Assembly: GCA_029204225.1 (NCBI GenBank)
Contig: CM055095.1
Span: forward strand, 54,079,612-54,143,611
Length of the DNA: 64,000 nucleotides
Direction of reading: 5' to 3'
Source: Diphasiastrum complanatum
Taxonomy: Eukaryota > Streptophyta > Lycopodiopsida > Lycopodiales > Lycopodiaceae
Part shown: positions 10,890 through 22,479 of the stretch, in pieces
Layout: every line of letters begins with the position of its first letter
How positions within the stretch are numbered: position 1 is the first letter of the stretch
Notes under the pieces: generated by a model
Told to the model about the DNA's origin: nothing
Seen by the model: the letters and a program-made list of their open reading frames with translations, nothing else
Database searches by the model: none
Translations under genes and position numbers: made by a program

Positions 10890-12251
10890 CAGATCGTTAC
10901 GGAATCAAGAAAGTACCAGCTCAACCACCGCAAAAGTCTCAAGGATCGATCCACCCAAGGCACCTGCGAATAAGAAGAATTAGTTGAAGCAACACTACAA
11001 CCAGGTAATCCGATGGAGTGATCTACCCAAAGAGGCGATAGCTATAGTGGATGTTGATATTTGCAACCATGAGACAAATGTCACGACAGTTCCGATGAAA
11101 GACAACAAGGATGAATCCACCAAAATGACAAAAAAGGGCAAAAAGAAGGTGTTGAATTCCTTGAAGTCAATCAAGATGGACTCAGATATAGCATCATCTT
11201 CTACACAAATGACAGAAAACAAAAAAATGACCAGTCGGCTAAGATCAATATGCTGAAAGAGGAATCTCGATGAGCTTCAGTTCACGAGATGCCTGAAACT
11301 TTCAAGAATTATAGCTTGGACGACATGGTAATTATGATGCCGCAAGCCCAGTGAGAATCTGATCAAAGTCAAGCACCAATGGAACAAGTCTTCGAGGGAC
11401 CTGTACGAACATAGCCGATGAACCTTGCCAAGCCAGGTGAAGAAGAAAAGATAGTGCATGTGGGAGGATAGTTAATGCCCACATAGTTCAAGAGGCTACA
11501 ATCATTGTTGGTGGAGTATAAAGATTGTCTTGCCTGGAGTTATAGTGATCTTAAGGGCATTCCACCAATAGTAGTCCAACACACCATACTCTTGGTGGAT
11601 GGAGCAGTTCCCAAGGTGAGTCGTTACTACCGCTGCAATCCAGATTATACAGAGCTGATCAAGCAGGAGTAGCAGAAGCTGATGATGCAGATTTCATTTA
11701 TGAAATCGAGCGCACAGAATGGGTATCGTCAATAGTTATAGTACCCAAGAAGAACGGCAAAATGCAGATTTGTGTGAATCTGAAGGCGCTAAATGCAGTC
11801 ACCAAAAAGGATTATCTTCTTTTACCATTTACGGAAAGTGTCCTTGATAGAGTAGCTGGCACCGAAGCCTACAGTTTTCTAGATGGCTTCAGCGGCTACA
11901 ACCAGTGAAGATAGCCCCACAAGACCAACATAAGACATCGTTTGCCACGGAATGGGGAACCTATGCCTATAAGGTGATGCCATTCGGACTTTGCAATGCC
12001 CCACGCACTTTTCAGCGTGTCATGCAGGCGACATTCAAAGAATATTTGCAAAAATTTCTGGAAATTTTCTTGGACGATCTATGCGTGGACCAGACTCAGG
12101 ACACTTATCCAATTTGGAGAAAGTGCTACAAAAATGTCGCAACTTCTGGATCTCCTTGAATCCAAAAAAATGTCAATTTTGGGTGACACATGGCTTGATT
12201 CTCGGCCATATAGTGTCAAGACAAGGGATTGCCACAGACCTATCAAAGATC
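10890..12251 (+). pseudogene. Gypsy-1 reverse transcriptase region, decayed
   Basis: Picks up Gypsy-1 right after the GGACC duplication. A spacer (short frame 10984-11256) is followed by RT fragments in shifting frames: SRYYRCNPDYTELIK near 11620-11660, then SFATEWGTYAYKVMPFGLCN and FLDD (11930-12090), the Gypsy RT palm with its active-site YxDD-type motif. Many stops are present. It is interrupted at 12251 by Copia-NA. Confidence 0.75.
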
Positions 12252-13083
12252 TGTGAAAAATGCAAAAATAAGCTTAGTAGAGGCCAAAAATCTTGTATAT
12301 AGATAAACACACATGTGTGGAGCCTGTTCCCACGTGTGAAAATAGTGTACTTGTCATGTACCATAATCATATAGGTTGTACATATGATTTAATTCAAGTT
12401 CTAGTGGCTAAAAAGGCCAAAAACTAGTTTTCTAGACATATGACACATGGCATCAATCTATTAATTGCATGAGCCACATCCTTTGGTTAGGTGTCATATC
12501 CCATGTGTAGAGGACAGCTCACATGTGTGGAATAAGCTGAAGTAGGCAAATTTTGACTTCTAGAAGATTTCCAAGTAGATCTCCATATAGAAGGAAAATG
12601 GACCAAAAGTGCTCAAAATAGAAGGTTTTGTCCAAGTATCAGTTTTGCATGATGAATCATCATATGACAAAGCACCTTCACACACGTGGGATCATAGGGA
12701 TGATCAGTACCACGATCTCCCACTTATTGTATATATAGAGCCACATTTGGCCATAATCAAGGTGAGACACCAATCTTGGTTTTGGAAGCAATTTTGAGTG
12801 ATTCTCTCCATTTGCCTACATTAGTTTTGATTGTTTTGAGGTTCTATGAATGTGTATTTGATTTTCAGGTTGGAGTCCTTACTCAGACAGTGTTTCACAC
12901 GTGTGAAACCAGAAAGTACACCTACCTTCAATTAATGATTGTTCTTGTTAGGATTTTGTGTCTAGAATTGATCTAGATTGATCTTAATCTCAAGTAGATT
13001 GATAGATCAAGTAATCTGACAACCAATCCCTCTTGAGGATCAGATTAGGATCCACTCTTGGTCCTTTTTGTACTTTTACCACA
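12252..13083 (+). repeat. Copia-NA 5' LTR
   Basis: 832 bp, TGTGAAAAATGC...CCACA. It includes GTTTCACACGTGTGAAAC around 12892-12909 and a TATATATAG promoter-like box near 12729-12737. Confidence 0.92.
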
Positions 13084-14680
13084 TTGTATCACAGCCTAGT
13101 ACAAGAGGTTTTGTTGAAATTGATAGGGTTAATCCAAATCAAAGCCAAAATCAGCAGTTTTTTGGAAACTAGCCAAATTTTGGGTAGCGAGTTGGCTTTG
13201 ATAGATATTCTCAAAATTTTTGGACCAGAACTTGTTGTGGGCTGTAGGAACTCTTTTCACACGTGTGAGGCCGTACAGCTCCAGTTTTGGCTAAGAAAAT
13301 TCAAAAATTTGTACAATTTGACTCACACACCCAATTTGAGAGATTTTTGGTGCAAAATCAACCATTTTCTATAGAGGATCTAATCCCTTGATTAGTTCTT
13401 GGATTAGATCAGCCAAGAAATTAAATTTGAAGCTTGAAATAGGTGCATTAATTGATCATCTCTGATTTTTTGAGTGCATGTTGAAGTTGAGAGAGATTTT
13501 GCTAAAAATCATAGATTAAGGAGTGATATGCAAGGTGAGAGGTTGAAATCCATTGTACCATCACTCTAGATTTGTTCAAGAGTGATAGAGTCAAGTTTAG
13601 AAGCATCAATTTGCTAGAAAACATATTTGGATCTGTCCTCCAAGTGAAACCTTTGAGAGTTTCTAGTGCATATAGAGCATCTATGCAAATCTTTTGTAGA
13701 CTTTGACATAGATTGGCTTAAATTGAGAGTTCTAGAAAAGAGATTGAGATCCAAGTCACATTGTTCAACCCTACTCAATTTGTTTGAGTGATTGTAAGGT
13801 TTGAAAAGAGTCATTAAGGTGTTTATGACAAATGTGTAGAGAGAGATCCAATTCTCTAAGAGCTCCTTCCTTTGTAGAGGGCAAGATCTAGAAGCTCATT
13901 TTGTGTTGTTATTGGTGGAGAGTTTGTCTTCTCCTAGGTGATCAAATCTTTCTAAGTGGCATTAGCTCTTTGAAGCACAATATCTTAGTGAGAAAAATCA
14001 CAATTTTTTATTTTGAATTTCATTCCAAGTCTCTAAAGGTAGAGTAATTGGTAGAATCCAATAAAGGTGATTGAATCAATTTATTGAGCAAAAATTGACA
14101 TAGTATGTATGAAGCTCAAATTAGTTCTATTCAACTTTCTTTGTGAGAGTGTGAGGGTCAATTTGAGATCCCATTGGATGTCTAGAATGAGGAGTCCATA
14201 TTTGAGTATTCATGCATGGTTGAGATCTTTGTGAATCTCTAGTTGTCTAATTTTTTAAGCTTTGTGAAAAATTGGTGGTATAGTTTGTTGTCAAATCAAA
14301 TCAAATTCATTCTAAATCTTAAGTGTGAGATTATTTGGGTCAAGAGTGAGTCCAAAAGAAGTGATTAGGTTTGATTTTCATGTGTTCGAAACAAAACCCA
14401 TCTTTTGTTCAAGAATCTCAAGTGTTGAGAGAACTAGTCAAGTGAAAAGGAAAATCTAGGTGTCAAATCTTTTCATATCCATTTCAACTTTCAAAAGAAA
14501 AAGTCATTGGTATTTGATGAGTCCAATAGGAGATTGGATCTGATTTCTTTTGTGATTTGATTCAAATATTGTGTGCTTTTGTCTTAGTGATCAAAGCAAA
14601 GTTTCCAAGTGACTAGTCATTAGTGTGAAGATTGATTCTTAGGTTTGTGAGCTAGATCTTTTGTAGATCATTCTAGATTA
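13084..14680 (+). other. Copia-NA leader, noncoding
   Basis: About 1.6 kb with no coding signal that I recognise. A further CACACGTGTG palindrome lies at about 13257-13267. Confidence 0.6.
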
Positions 14681-15790
14681 TTGAAGATGTTCAAATCTAG
14701 TCTCTTGAAAGTCACAAATTACATTTGTAGAATCATATCACAGGTTTTTATTCACATGGCATCAATAGGTGGCATCCTATTGAAGGAAGGAAAGGATCCT
14801 AAGTGCAACCTTTGTGCCAAGAGAAGATATATTTTCTCAAGATGTTACAAAAAGAAGACCAATCCATCCAAGGAGAACCAAAGCAAGGGGGCCGAGGTGA
14901 AGGATGGAGCTTCAAGTTCAAAATGCAAATACAAGAAGGACAAGTCCAAGGAAAGGTGTTTCCTTTGTGGAAAGGTGAATGAGGCTTGGAGTCTCACAAG
15001 GACTTGCAAGATTTGTCTTCAAGAGTCCATCACAACACATGTTGAATCTTTTGAAATTTTTCATCTGGAAGTGCATTGTTTGGTTCAAGATGCAAAGATA
15101 GATGTCACTTTCATGAAAGTAACCTGGATTTATTTTATGTCCTTGGAAAGTATTTTGCTTGGAACTTTAGATAAGTTCAAACTTATTGTTATGATCCAAG
15201 AGAAATCAATCAAGAATAAGGAGCATCAATCACAAAATGAAAGTAGTTTCATTTATGCTCTCATGTCAACTTATGAAGATCTATTTTGCTTTGAAGGGAT
15301 TTTTGTATCTCAAAGGTGGCTTAAGGCAATGCTAGTTGAGTGTGATGCCTTAAAAGATAGCAAAATATGTTTTCCTTGTAAGCTTACATTAGTTACGAAG
15401 TCAAGGAAATGGAAATATCCTCATAATGTAGGATCTTTTGGTTTCAATAAGATCATGAATGATGTGTTCATTCATAAAGATGAAAATTGTAAGTTTTCAA
15501 TCTTAAAGGCAAGTTGTAAACTTCTTATGAGAATATGTGAAGCATCCAAAGTGGACACTTATATCCATAAGCAAGTAGTTAGCCTTATTGAGATGGAAAT
15601 GCCTTTTGATTTCAATATTAGAAAAATCATGCCAAGTTGTGGTGATTTTTGGACTTATGTTTCTAGCATAAGTAATTTTGATAATCATAGGAAGTGCATA
15701 TTGTGTGGTCATAGTTGTTGTGATCGTTATGAGACATGGAGGTCTCAGATTTCCATCAAGAAGGAGCACCATAAAGAGGATCTTAAATAA
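14681..15790 (+). CDS. Copia-NA mosaic ORF with cysteine clusters (Gag-derived start)
   Basis: An uninterrupted frame of 369 residues, long for a decayed interior. Early residues include MASIGGILLKEG, close to the Gag start of other Copias here, directly joined to a zinc-knuckle-like cluster (CNLCAKRRYIFSRC) and a second one (CFLCGKVNEAWSLTRTC) in which the usual histidine is not conserved. Later WLKAMLVECDAL resembles the start of a Copia RT, and a final cluster reads CILCGHSCC. The pieces look like Gag/Pol fragments stitched together with unrelated sequence. Function unknown; it could bind RNA for packaging, or be a fortuitous open frame. Confidence 0.55.
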   Translation: MKMFKSSLLKVTNYICRIISQVFIHMASIGGILLKEGKDPKCNLCAKRRYIFSRCYKKKTNPSKENQSKGAEVKDGASSSKCKYKKDKSKERCFLCGKVNEAWSLTRTCKICLQESITTHVESFEIFHLEVHCLVQDAKIDVTFMKVTWIYFMSLESILLGTLDKFKLIVMIQEKSIKNKEHQSQNESSFIYALMSTYEDLFCFEGIFVSQRWLKAMLVECDALKDSKICFPCKLTLVTKSRKWKYPHNVGSFGFNKIMNDVFIHKDENCKFSILKASCKLLMRICEASKVDTYIHKQVVSLIEMEMPFDFNIRKIMPSCGDFWTYVSSISNFDNHRKCILCGHSCCDRYETWRSQISIKKEHHKEDLK

Positions 15791-16263
15791 TCATCTCAAG
15801 GTTCAAGTGTGCCAAGGATTGAGGAGGAGAGATCTTCTCAAGTTGTGATTCCAAGAAGAAACTCAAGAAATATGGTTGATTCCATGTGGCTCACATTTCA
15901 AGGGAAAGAGGAGCATATCTCATGTGATCTTTGTGATTCTAATAATTCAAGAAGAAATATTTATTTTCTCATGAAGGAGCATGCACATGAAGAAGGAGCA
16001 AGCCTCAAAGTCAAGCATCTACATGAAATTTGGAAGGAATCAATTTTGGAGGTGCTAGGATGGTGCAAAGCTCTCAAGCTCATCAAAGATGTCAACATCA
16101 AAGAAGCACTATCATGGATATGGTGATTTCAGATCAACATCAAGCTCATTGGCTGATCTTCACACCTTTGGAACCAGCAAAGACCAATACAGCCCATGGA
16201 GTCAAGTTCAAGATCATCACGTTTTCCATCAAGCTAGATTTACCAAGCTAGATTTTTGAGGAG
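15791..16263 (+). pseudogene. Copia-NA second Pol-derived fragment
   Basis: A 105-residue frame at 15809-16126 begins PRIEEERSSQVVIPRRNSRN and continues MWLTFQGKEE, recalling the pre-RT spacer of Copia-1 (PRRSSR...LTYQGKG). Here it lies downstream of the RT-start-like piece, the reverse of the normal order. It runs to the polypurine tract before the 3' LTR. Confidence 0.45.
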
Positions 16264-17095
16264 TGTGAAAAATGCAAAAATAAGCTTGGTAGAGGCCAAA
16301 AATCTTGTATATAGATAAACACACATGTGTGGAGCCTATTCCCACGTGTGAAAATAGTGTACTTGTCATGTACCATAATCATATAGGTTGTACATATGAT
16401 TTAATTCAAGTTCTAGTGGCTAAAAAGGCCAAAAACTAGTTTTCTAGACATATGACACATGGCATCAATCTATTGATTGCATGAGCCACATCCTTTGGTT
16501 AGGTGTCATATCCCATGTGTAGAGGACATCTCACATGTGTGGAATAAGCTGAAGTAGGAGAATTTTGACTTCTAGAAGATTTCCAAGTAGATCTCCATAT
16601 AGAAGGAAAATGGACCAAAAGTGCTCAAAATAGAAGGTTTTGTCCAAGTGTCAGTTTTGCATGATGAATCATCATATGACAAAGCACCTTCACACATGTG
16701 GGATCATAGGGATGATCAGTACCACGAGCTCCCACTTATTGTATATATAGAGCCACATTTGGCCATAATCAAGGTGAGACACCAATCTTGGTTTTGAAAG
16801 CAATTTTGAGTGATTCTCTCCATTTGTCTACATTTGTTTTGATTGTTTTGAGGTTCTATGAATGTGTACTTGATTTTTAGGTTGGAGTCCGTACTCAGAC
16901 AGTGTTTCACACATGTGAAACCAGAAAGTACACCTACCTTCAACTAATGATTGTTCTTGTTAAGATTTTGTGTCTAGAATTGATCTAGATTGATCTTAAT
17001 CTCAAGTAGATTGATAGATCAAGTAATCTGACAACCAATCCCTCTTGAGGATCAGATTAGGATCCACTCTTGGTCCTTTTTGCACTTTTTCCACA
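16264..17095 (+). repeat. Copia-NA 3' LTR
   Basis: 832 bp copy of the 5' LTR. Several differences are C-to-T or G-to-A type, including CACACGTG to CACACATG in the palindrome, as expected from decay of methylated CpG. Confidence 0.92.
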
Positions 17096-18540
17096 AGATC
17101 AAGATCATTGTTGATCTACCACCACCGGGAACGATCTGCAAAGTCTACATCTTTATGGGTCATGCTAGCTATTATAGGATCTTCATTCTTGATTTTGTGG
17201 AGTTAGCTTGACCAATTTACAAACTCACAACGGATCCACATTGGAACGAGGAATCCCTAAAGGCTTTCCAAAATCTTAAGGATGCATTGGTTTCAGCACC
17301 AATCTTACGTCCACCCAGTTGGTCCATTGAGTTTCATGTGCATACTGACGCATCAAAGTATGCAGTTGGAGTAGTCTTAACCCAGCCAGGTGAACACAAA
17401 AAGAATTTTCCAATTTTATTTGCAAGCCGACAGCTCAGTGATACATAAATGAATTACTCAATCACAGAGCGGGAAGCATTGGCAATGATCTATGCGGTTA
17501 AGAGATTTTGACACCACCTGATGGCCACACATTTCGCTTTTTACATGGACCATCACTCTTGCTCTATCTCGTTAACAAACTTGCAACACCAAGAGAATCA
17601 CCAGAGGGCTACTTTTGTTGTTGGAGTTTAATTTTCAAATAGTACTTCGCAAGAGAAAACAACACTACATGGTAGATCATGTGTCATGAATCAAGAGAAA
17701 GGAGGTTGCAACCCAACCCGATGATGAGTTGGTCGATGCTGTCTTATTTCACGTGGACACAGTACAAGAATGGGCTGCCAACATTATTGAATATCTAATG
17801 TGGGGCCAACCAGACAAGTCACTACCAAAGGCGGATCAACGGAAATTGATCCTGAAGGCTAGACCTTATCAACTGATTGCCGACTAGTTGTATCGAAGAG
17901 GACCAGACGGGATTCTTCGGTGGTGTATTCTCCCTCATGAGGCCACCCAAATCATTTCGCTTTCACATGAAGACATAGGTGGAGGCCATTTTGCATCCAA
18001 CATTACAGTTTGCAAGATCCTGCAATCAGGATGTTGGTGGCCAACGATTCATAAGGATATAGAGGAATACCTGAGAAAGTGCGATGTGTGCCAAAGGGAG
18101 CTAGCAGATTAGATTGGGAACATAAGTTACATGCTGCTCTGCGGGCATTTAGGACAGCATATAAGGGAAGTACTGATCAAACACCTTTCAAATTGGTATA
18201 TGGTCAGGATGCTATAATGCCAGTAGAGTTTCTAGATCCTTCATTAAGGATTGCTACAACGCAACACTTGAATGAATCCAAATCTCTACAACTACTTGAC
18301 GAAGCTTTTCATAAACTCTGTGAAACACGCTTACTAGTTGTGCATGCACTGGCAGCTGGAAAGGAAAGACACAAAGCATGGCATGATCGCAGGTTACAAA
18401 AGAAGGATCTTCGCTCCGGAGATCTGGTCCTGATGTATTTTTAAACCAAGGCGATCCAGGAGAAATTAAAATTCACAGGCGAAGGTCCTTATCAGATCAA
18501 GAAAATTCTTAATCATGGAGCCGTGAATTTAGACTAGCTA
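17096..18540 (+). pseudogene. Gypsy-1 RNase H and integrase region, integrase core missing
   Basis: Gypsy-1 resumes after AGATC. RNase H is readable with stops: HTDASKYAVGVVLTQPG, then FASRQLSDT, then YSITEREALAMIYAVKRF (17330-17510). The integrase zinc domain follows at 17888-18112 (PHEATQIISLSHEDIGGGHF ... CDVCQREL). The next frame, 18079-18444, is already the integrase C-terminal part (ALRAFRTAYKGSTDQTPFKL). The central catalytic D,D-35-E core, about 150 residues in relatives, is absent at about 18105. Confidence 0.75.
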
Positions 18541-19620
18541 GATGGGATACCCTTCAACACACCCATCAACGGTAGCCTGTTGCACAAGTACTAGCCACCA
18601 CAGTAAGATAGATCCGGATTGGTGGTGGCACGTTACGAAAAGCTATTTTGATAGACCATCACCACTAGATCTAGGAAGATCAAGCCAAATCAAGCTAGAT
18701 CCATCAAGACTCGGCCGGATCTGGCAAGATCAGAGAAATCCATCAAGGTCCAAGAGGGATTCAGATCCAGAAGGGATCAAGAAGGAACCAGATCATCAGA
18801 TTGAACTGATGGATATGCTACCAGATATCCATTAGAACTTTCAGAGAACTACCAATAGTCAGATCAAGCATAGATGAAGCTGATTACCAGTTTGCAAAAG
18901 TTAAAAATTAGAAAATCTCAAGCCCTTTCAAAAAACACTCTAAAAGAGCACTTTTTTCATGATTTTTGGAGATCCCCTGAGAGATAGCTCTTGAAACTTG
19001 GACAGTCACTAGATCTGATCCATATGCATCCATAAAAATCTCTGCGAGAGTTCTTGATGGAGGAATCATCATTTTTTAGTGTGTGCGAGGGTCCCAAAAG
19101 CTGAATCTTCAGAACTCTCGCAGAGCATCAAGATCATTCTACCAACCCTTGTAAGGTGCCTAAATGAAATCAGAGCAGTGGAATTAGCCTGCCTACATGG
19201 TCTGATCTTGAAAATCCAATCACAGGAATATGTTGTGCGAGAGATGACTTCCTGTGAGAGTTGAACCCTCACAAACAGTCTGAACCCTCGCAAAACCTTC
19301 GCAGGGTACTCAAATCACCTTTTGAACTCTCGCAGACTTTCTTGAGGTTTTAAAATTTGTAAAGAAGGTCCCTACCAAATTTTGGGTGGAACTGAGCAAG
19401 GGAAAGTGGATTTCACCTAATACACACTCTAAATTCCGCTATATAAGGGTTGATTTCGAGTCATTTGTCACCTTTGTTGGCAAAGCTCTACTCAATTTTT
19501 CACTGAAATTTTCAAGTTCTTTGTTTGTGACTAAACTTCCTACAAGCTATCATCTGCTCATACTGAACACAGATCTGCGCTCTGAACTACAGTTCTTGCC
19601 ATCCAACACTCGTTATTCAT
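18541..19620 (+). other. Gypsy-1 3' noncoding region
   Basis: No gene. It carries the TGCGAGAGTT / AACTCTCGCAGA motif of the leader (19037, 19112, 19235, 19326) and a TATA-like CTATATAAGG at 19439-19448. A 97-residue frame at 18542-18835 is not recognisable as a protein. Confidence 0.5.
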
Positions 19621-19624
19621 AGTT

Positions 19625-21591
19625 TTTTGACAGACTTGACTAAACCTTGTTCTTCCTTTCTGACAGTCCATTTGAATGTGGAGAAAATGGAAAGCAAATT
19701 GTTGTTGCTCAATGCCATTGGTTGAGCAGTAGTCCTTGAACTCGTTTGAGATGTATTCATGTCGTTGTCGCTCTTGAGAGATTTGATCTTCTTGTTTGCA
19801 TGCAACTCAACATTTTCTTTGCATTTCTTGAAGAACTGGAAAGCTTCAAATTATTGTTTCAAAAAATATACAACAATTCTTTTGGAAAAGTCACCTATAA
19901 ATGTAATAAAGAAATTAGCACCAAGCAGTGATGGTGTTTGCATTGGAAAATCTTTAGATATCTATTTTTGATTTGACTTAAATGGCCTTCTTGTCTACTT
20001 TTCTATGATATAGCTTTGGCAGATAGAATCGACAATTCGATAGCCTAAATCATGAACTGAAGAATGTCTAGAACATGTTACCTATCAATACATGATTAAG
20101 ATGACCAAGTCTATAATGCCAAATCAATCATTTATTAACAGATGCTGAACTGCTTAAAGCACAATCAGTTACAGAGTTACAATGACTAAGCCTATAGAGA
20201 TATCCTTGTCTCTTTCCGAGTGCAATAATCATCTTGCTTTTATCAAGAATCCAATAGGAATCTACCTGAAACTCTATCTTATGTCCTAAGTTTATAATTC
20301 GACTGACCAACAATAGATTTCTCGTCAGGTTTGGGACATACAATACATTTGGTATGAGTTTTGATAATCCATTCTAAAAATTCAATCTTACAATACCTTC
20401 ACCTTCAATTTTGAGTGAGCTATTGTCTCCAAGGTGAATAAATTTATTTGTGTTGTAGGCCGATGAACCATTTTTTATGGCTTGTCATATGTTGCGTTGC
20501 TCCTGAATCGAGGAACCACTCCTCTGATTATTCGACATGATGATGGTTCACCATGAAGACTTCCTGCTCATCGTCGTCTTCTTCTTGAATCTTCTACTTT
20601 GTGTTTACTGCATAGGCTTGTTGATCCGAATGCTTTTTCTTGTTGTTGTTGAACTTCAAGATCCGATAGTCCTAGATTTTGTGGTTCGTCCTCTTGCAGT
20701 ACTTGCAGAAGAGTCTTTTCTTGTTCTGAGCAGGTTGTTGATTCTGGATCTTTTGTGACTGCTTCTGATTGTTGTCAATTTGTTACACAACTCTCTTTTT
20801 CTGTTGCTTTCTTGTGTTCTTCTTTGAGAATAATGCTTGCTAGCCGTTGATGGAGGACGAGGATGCTCCATTTCTTTTTGTTTCCTCTAACAACAACATG
20901 ATTATAACTCTGGACAGTGTAATTTCTGAGTGTGTGGAAATCATCATTACCCAATTTTCATATGAGGATGGCAGGCTGGAAAATAAGGTCATTATAGTGT
21001 TAGAGTCGTCGATCATTGAACCTATTGCTGCCATCTGCACCAACAGAGTCGTATATCGATTAATGTAATTCTGAATAAATTCACTTTCTATCATTATGAG
21101 TAAGAAGAATTTTCTCTTCAGATGCATCTTTGAAGTGACATCCCTCGTGTCGTATAGTGTGTTTAATATGTCCCAAGCCTCTTTAGAAGATCGGGCTTGT
21201 CTAATGTGGCCGATCTATGTGTCAGAGATATTAAGGGTGATCAAGGCGAAAGCCTTCTATCCCTGAACTTCCACTTGGAAATGGCTTGCTCATCGACACT
21301 AGGAAGTAGTTCGGTTCCAATGACTATTTTCCAAAGCTCCTAGGCCATCAGTACCACCTTCATCTTGAATTTTCACAAGTGGTCATTTGAACCATCAAGT
21401 TTGTTACCATTAGAGCAGACTAGGATTGTGAATCCATCTGGAAATTCAGGATGAGTATGCAAATAGTAGATTATATGACTGGAAACAATTATAGCAAGTG
21501 TCTACACTTTATCAAAACAATCATTTTGATAATGTAAGCTCTAATCTACCCTTGAGAATCAGAGACTCGTAGCATTACAGCTCTTATACCA
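19625..21591 (-). pseudogene. Copia-4 remnant: Gag, protease spacer and integrase fragments
   Basis: Read leftward from a primer site (TGGTATAAGAGC, about 21580-21591). A Gag piece at 21127-20840 (FIQNYINRYTTLLVQM ... LFSSLPSSYENW), a Cys/His region, a protease-to-integrase piece at 20343-20128 (YVPNLTRNLLLVSRI) and part of the integrase core near 19900-19640 (LKSDND) are seen. Everything is broken by stops, and the element ends abruptly inside integrase at about 19625 where Gypsy-1 sequence starts. Confidence 0.7.
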
Positions 21592-22206
21592 TGTTGGGAT
21601 ATCATCGCGACACAGTGGAAGAGCAGTGGGCTCGCAGAATTCTTGGTGCATGCAACTATGTATATCGGCGGATTCAGACCGACTTCGACAGATCGAAGTC
21701 TGCCCTACTTGATCATAGCTTTGAAGTCATTCAATTGACATGATTGATTCCATAGCCATGCATGAACTACCTTGGTTTTAGATTTAGCTTTGCGGAAGTG
21801 TATTAGTTATGGAGACTAGAGCTACAAACTGATGCATGCTATCAGTCATATGAATACAACTTAATCTACGAATAAGTTTATCTGCAAGCAAGGAACAATC
21901 TGCACATGAATAAATGAACATTCAACATGACATACATGACCTAGATTGCTAGATGAATGATTATTCAATCGTGAAAAAAATACAATCTGAATGCAGACAG
22001 AGTCACGTTCTTCCTAAATCGATACTTTTTGTATTAATAGAGAGAATTCCGCTCTAGATGTTCGATTGACTTGATAGTCGATTGAGCTAATTCAATGTTT
22101 GTGGAGCTTAATCAAGCAATTGATAAGTCACTGGATATATACACACATGGCTAACTAATTAAAAGAATGGTTAATCTATACTTTACAATTAGGATTAAGG
22201 CACTAC
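21592..22206 (-). repeat. Copia-4 putative 5' LTR
   Basis: On the plus strand TGTTGGGATATC abuts the primer site and the stretch may end ...GGCACTACA at about 22206. The outer end is a guess from the TG...CA rule; no second copy is present. Confidence 0.4.
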
Positions 22207-22479
22207 ATGTTGTTGCGGTCGCCTTCGGATGATATTTGATTCTATCCGGCCATGATGAAGGTACTGACGAGCCGCCGATTGTTCGAGTTGACTTTTGGAG
22301 TTAATATTGACATACGAGCAATTGGTGAAGTCAAATTGTCAATGTTGGGTGTCCGATAAATAGTAGGTGTCGCTTGAGTAGATGTGACCAATAAATAGTC
22401 GATGTAGGCCAAATAGTCGAAGGGTGGCCAAATAGTTGGTGTCGGCTGAGTCGTCAGGACACTGTCATTTATTCCTTGG
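22207..22479. other. Unassigned spacer with short AAATAGTCG-like repetitions
   Basis: A low-complexity stretch with repeated words such as AATAGT and GTCGATG around 22360-22440. No gene or element family is recognised. Confidence 0.3.

Larger units (their letters stand above)
12252..17095 (+). mobile_element. Copia-NA: non-autonomous Copia element inserted in Gypsy-1
   Basis: Two 832-bp LTRs (12252-13083 and 16264-17095) of identical length with roughly 20 substitutions that I could see. They are flanked by the 5-bp duplication AGATC (12247-12251 and 17096-17100). A degraded tRNA-iMet primer site (TTGTATCACAGCC, 13084-13096) and a polypurine tract (TTTGAGGAG, 16255-16263) are in place. The 3.2-kb interior lacks recognisable integrase and RT domains, so movement would depend on another Copia. 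Confidence 0.9.
1..19620 (+). mobile_element. Gypsy-1: degenerate Ty3/Gypsy LTR retrotransposon, interrupted twice
   Basis: In order on the plus strand come an LTR-like end, a primer site, a long leader, gag, zinc knuckles, protease, reverse transcriptase, RNase H and integrase pieces, which is Gypsy order. It is split by Copia-1 at 4740-10884 and Copia-NA at 12252-17095, each with its own target-site duplication. The coding parts carry many stops and frameshifts and the integrase core is missing, so it is not autonomous. No chromodomain is seen. The primer site suggests the Tat/Athila branch. The left end may lie outside the window, and I did not find a matching 3' LTR, so the right boundary (about 19620, where a Copia remnant begins) is an estimate. 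Confidence 0.8.
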
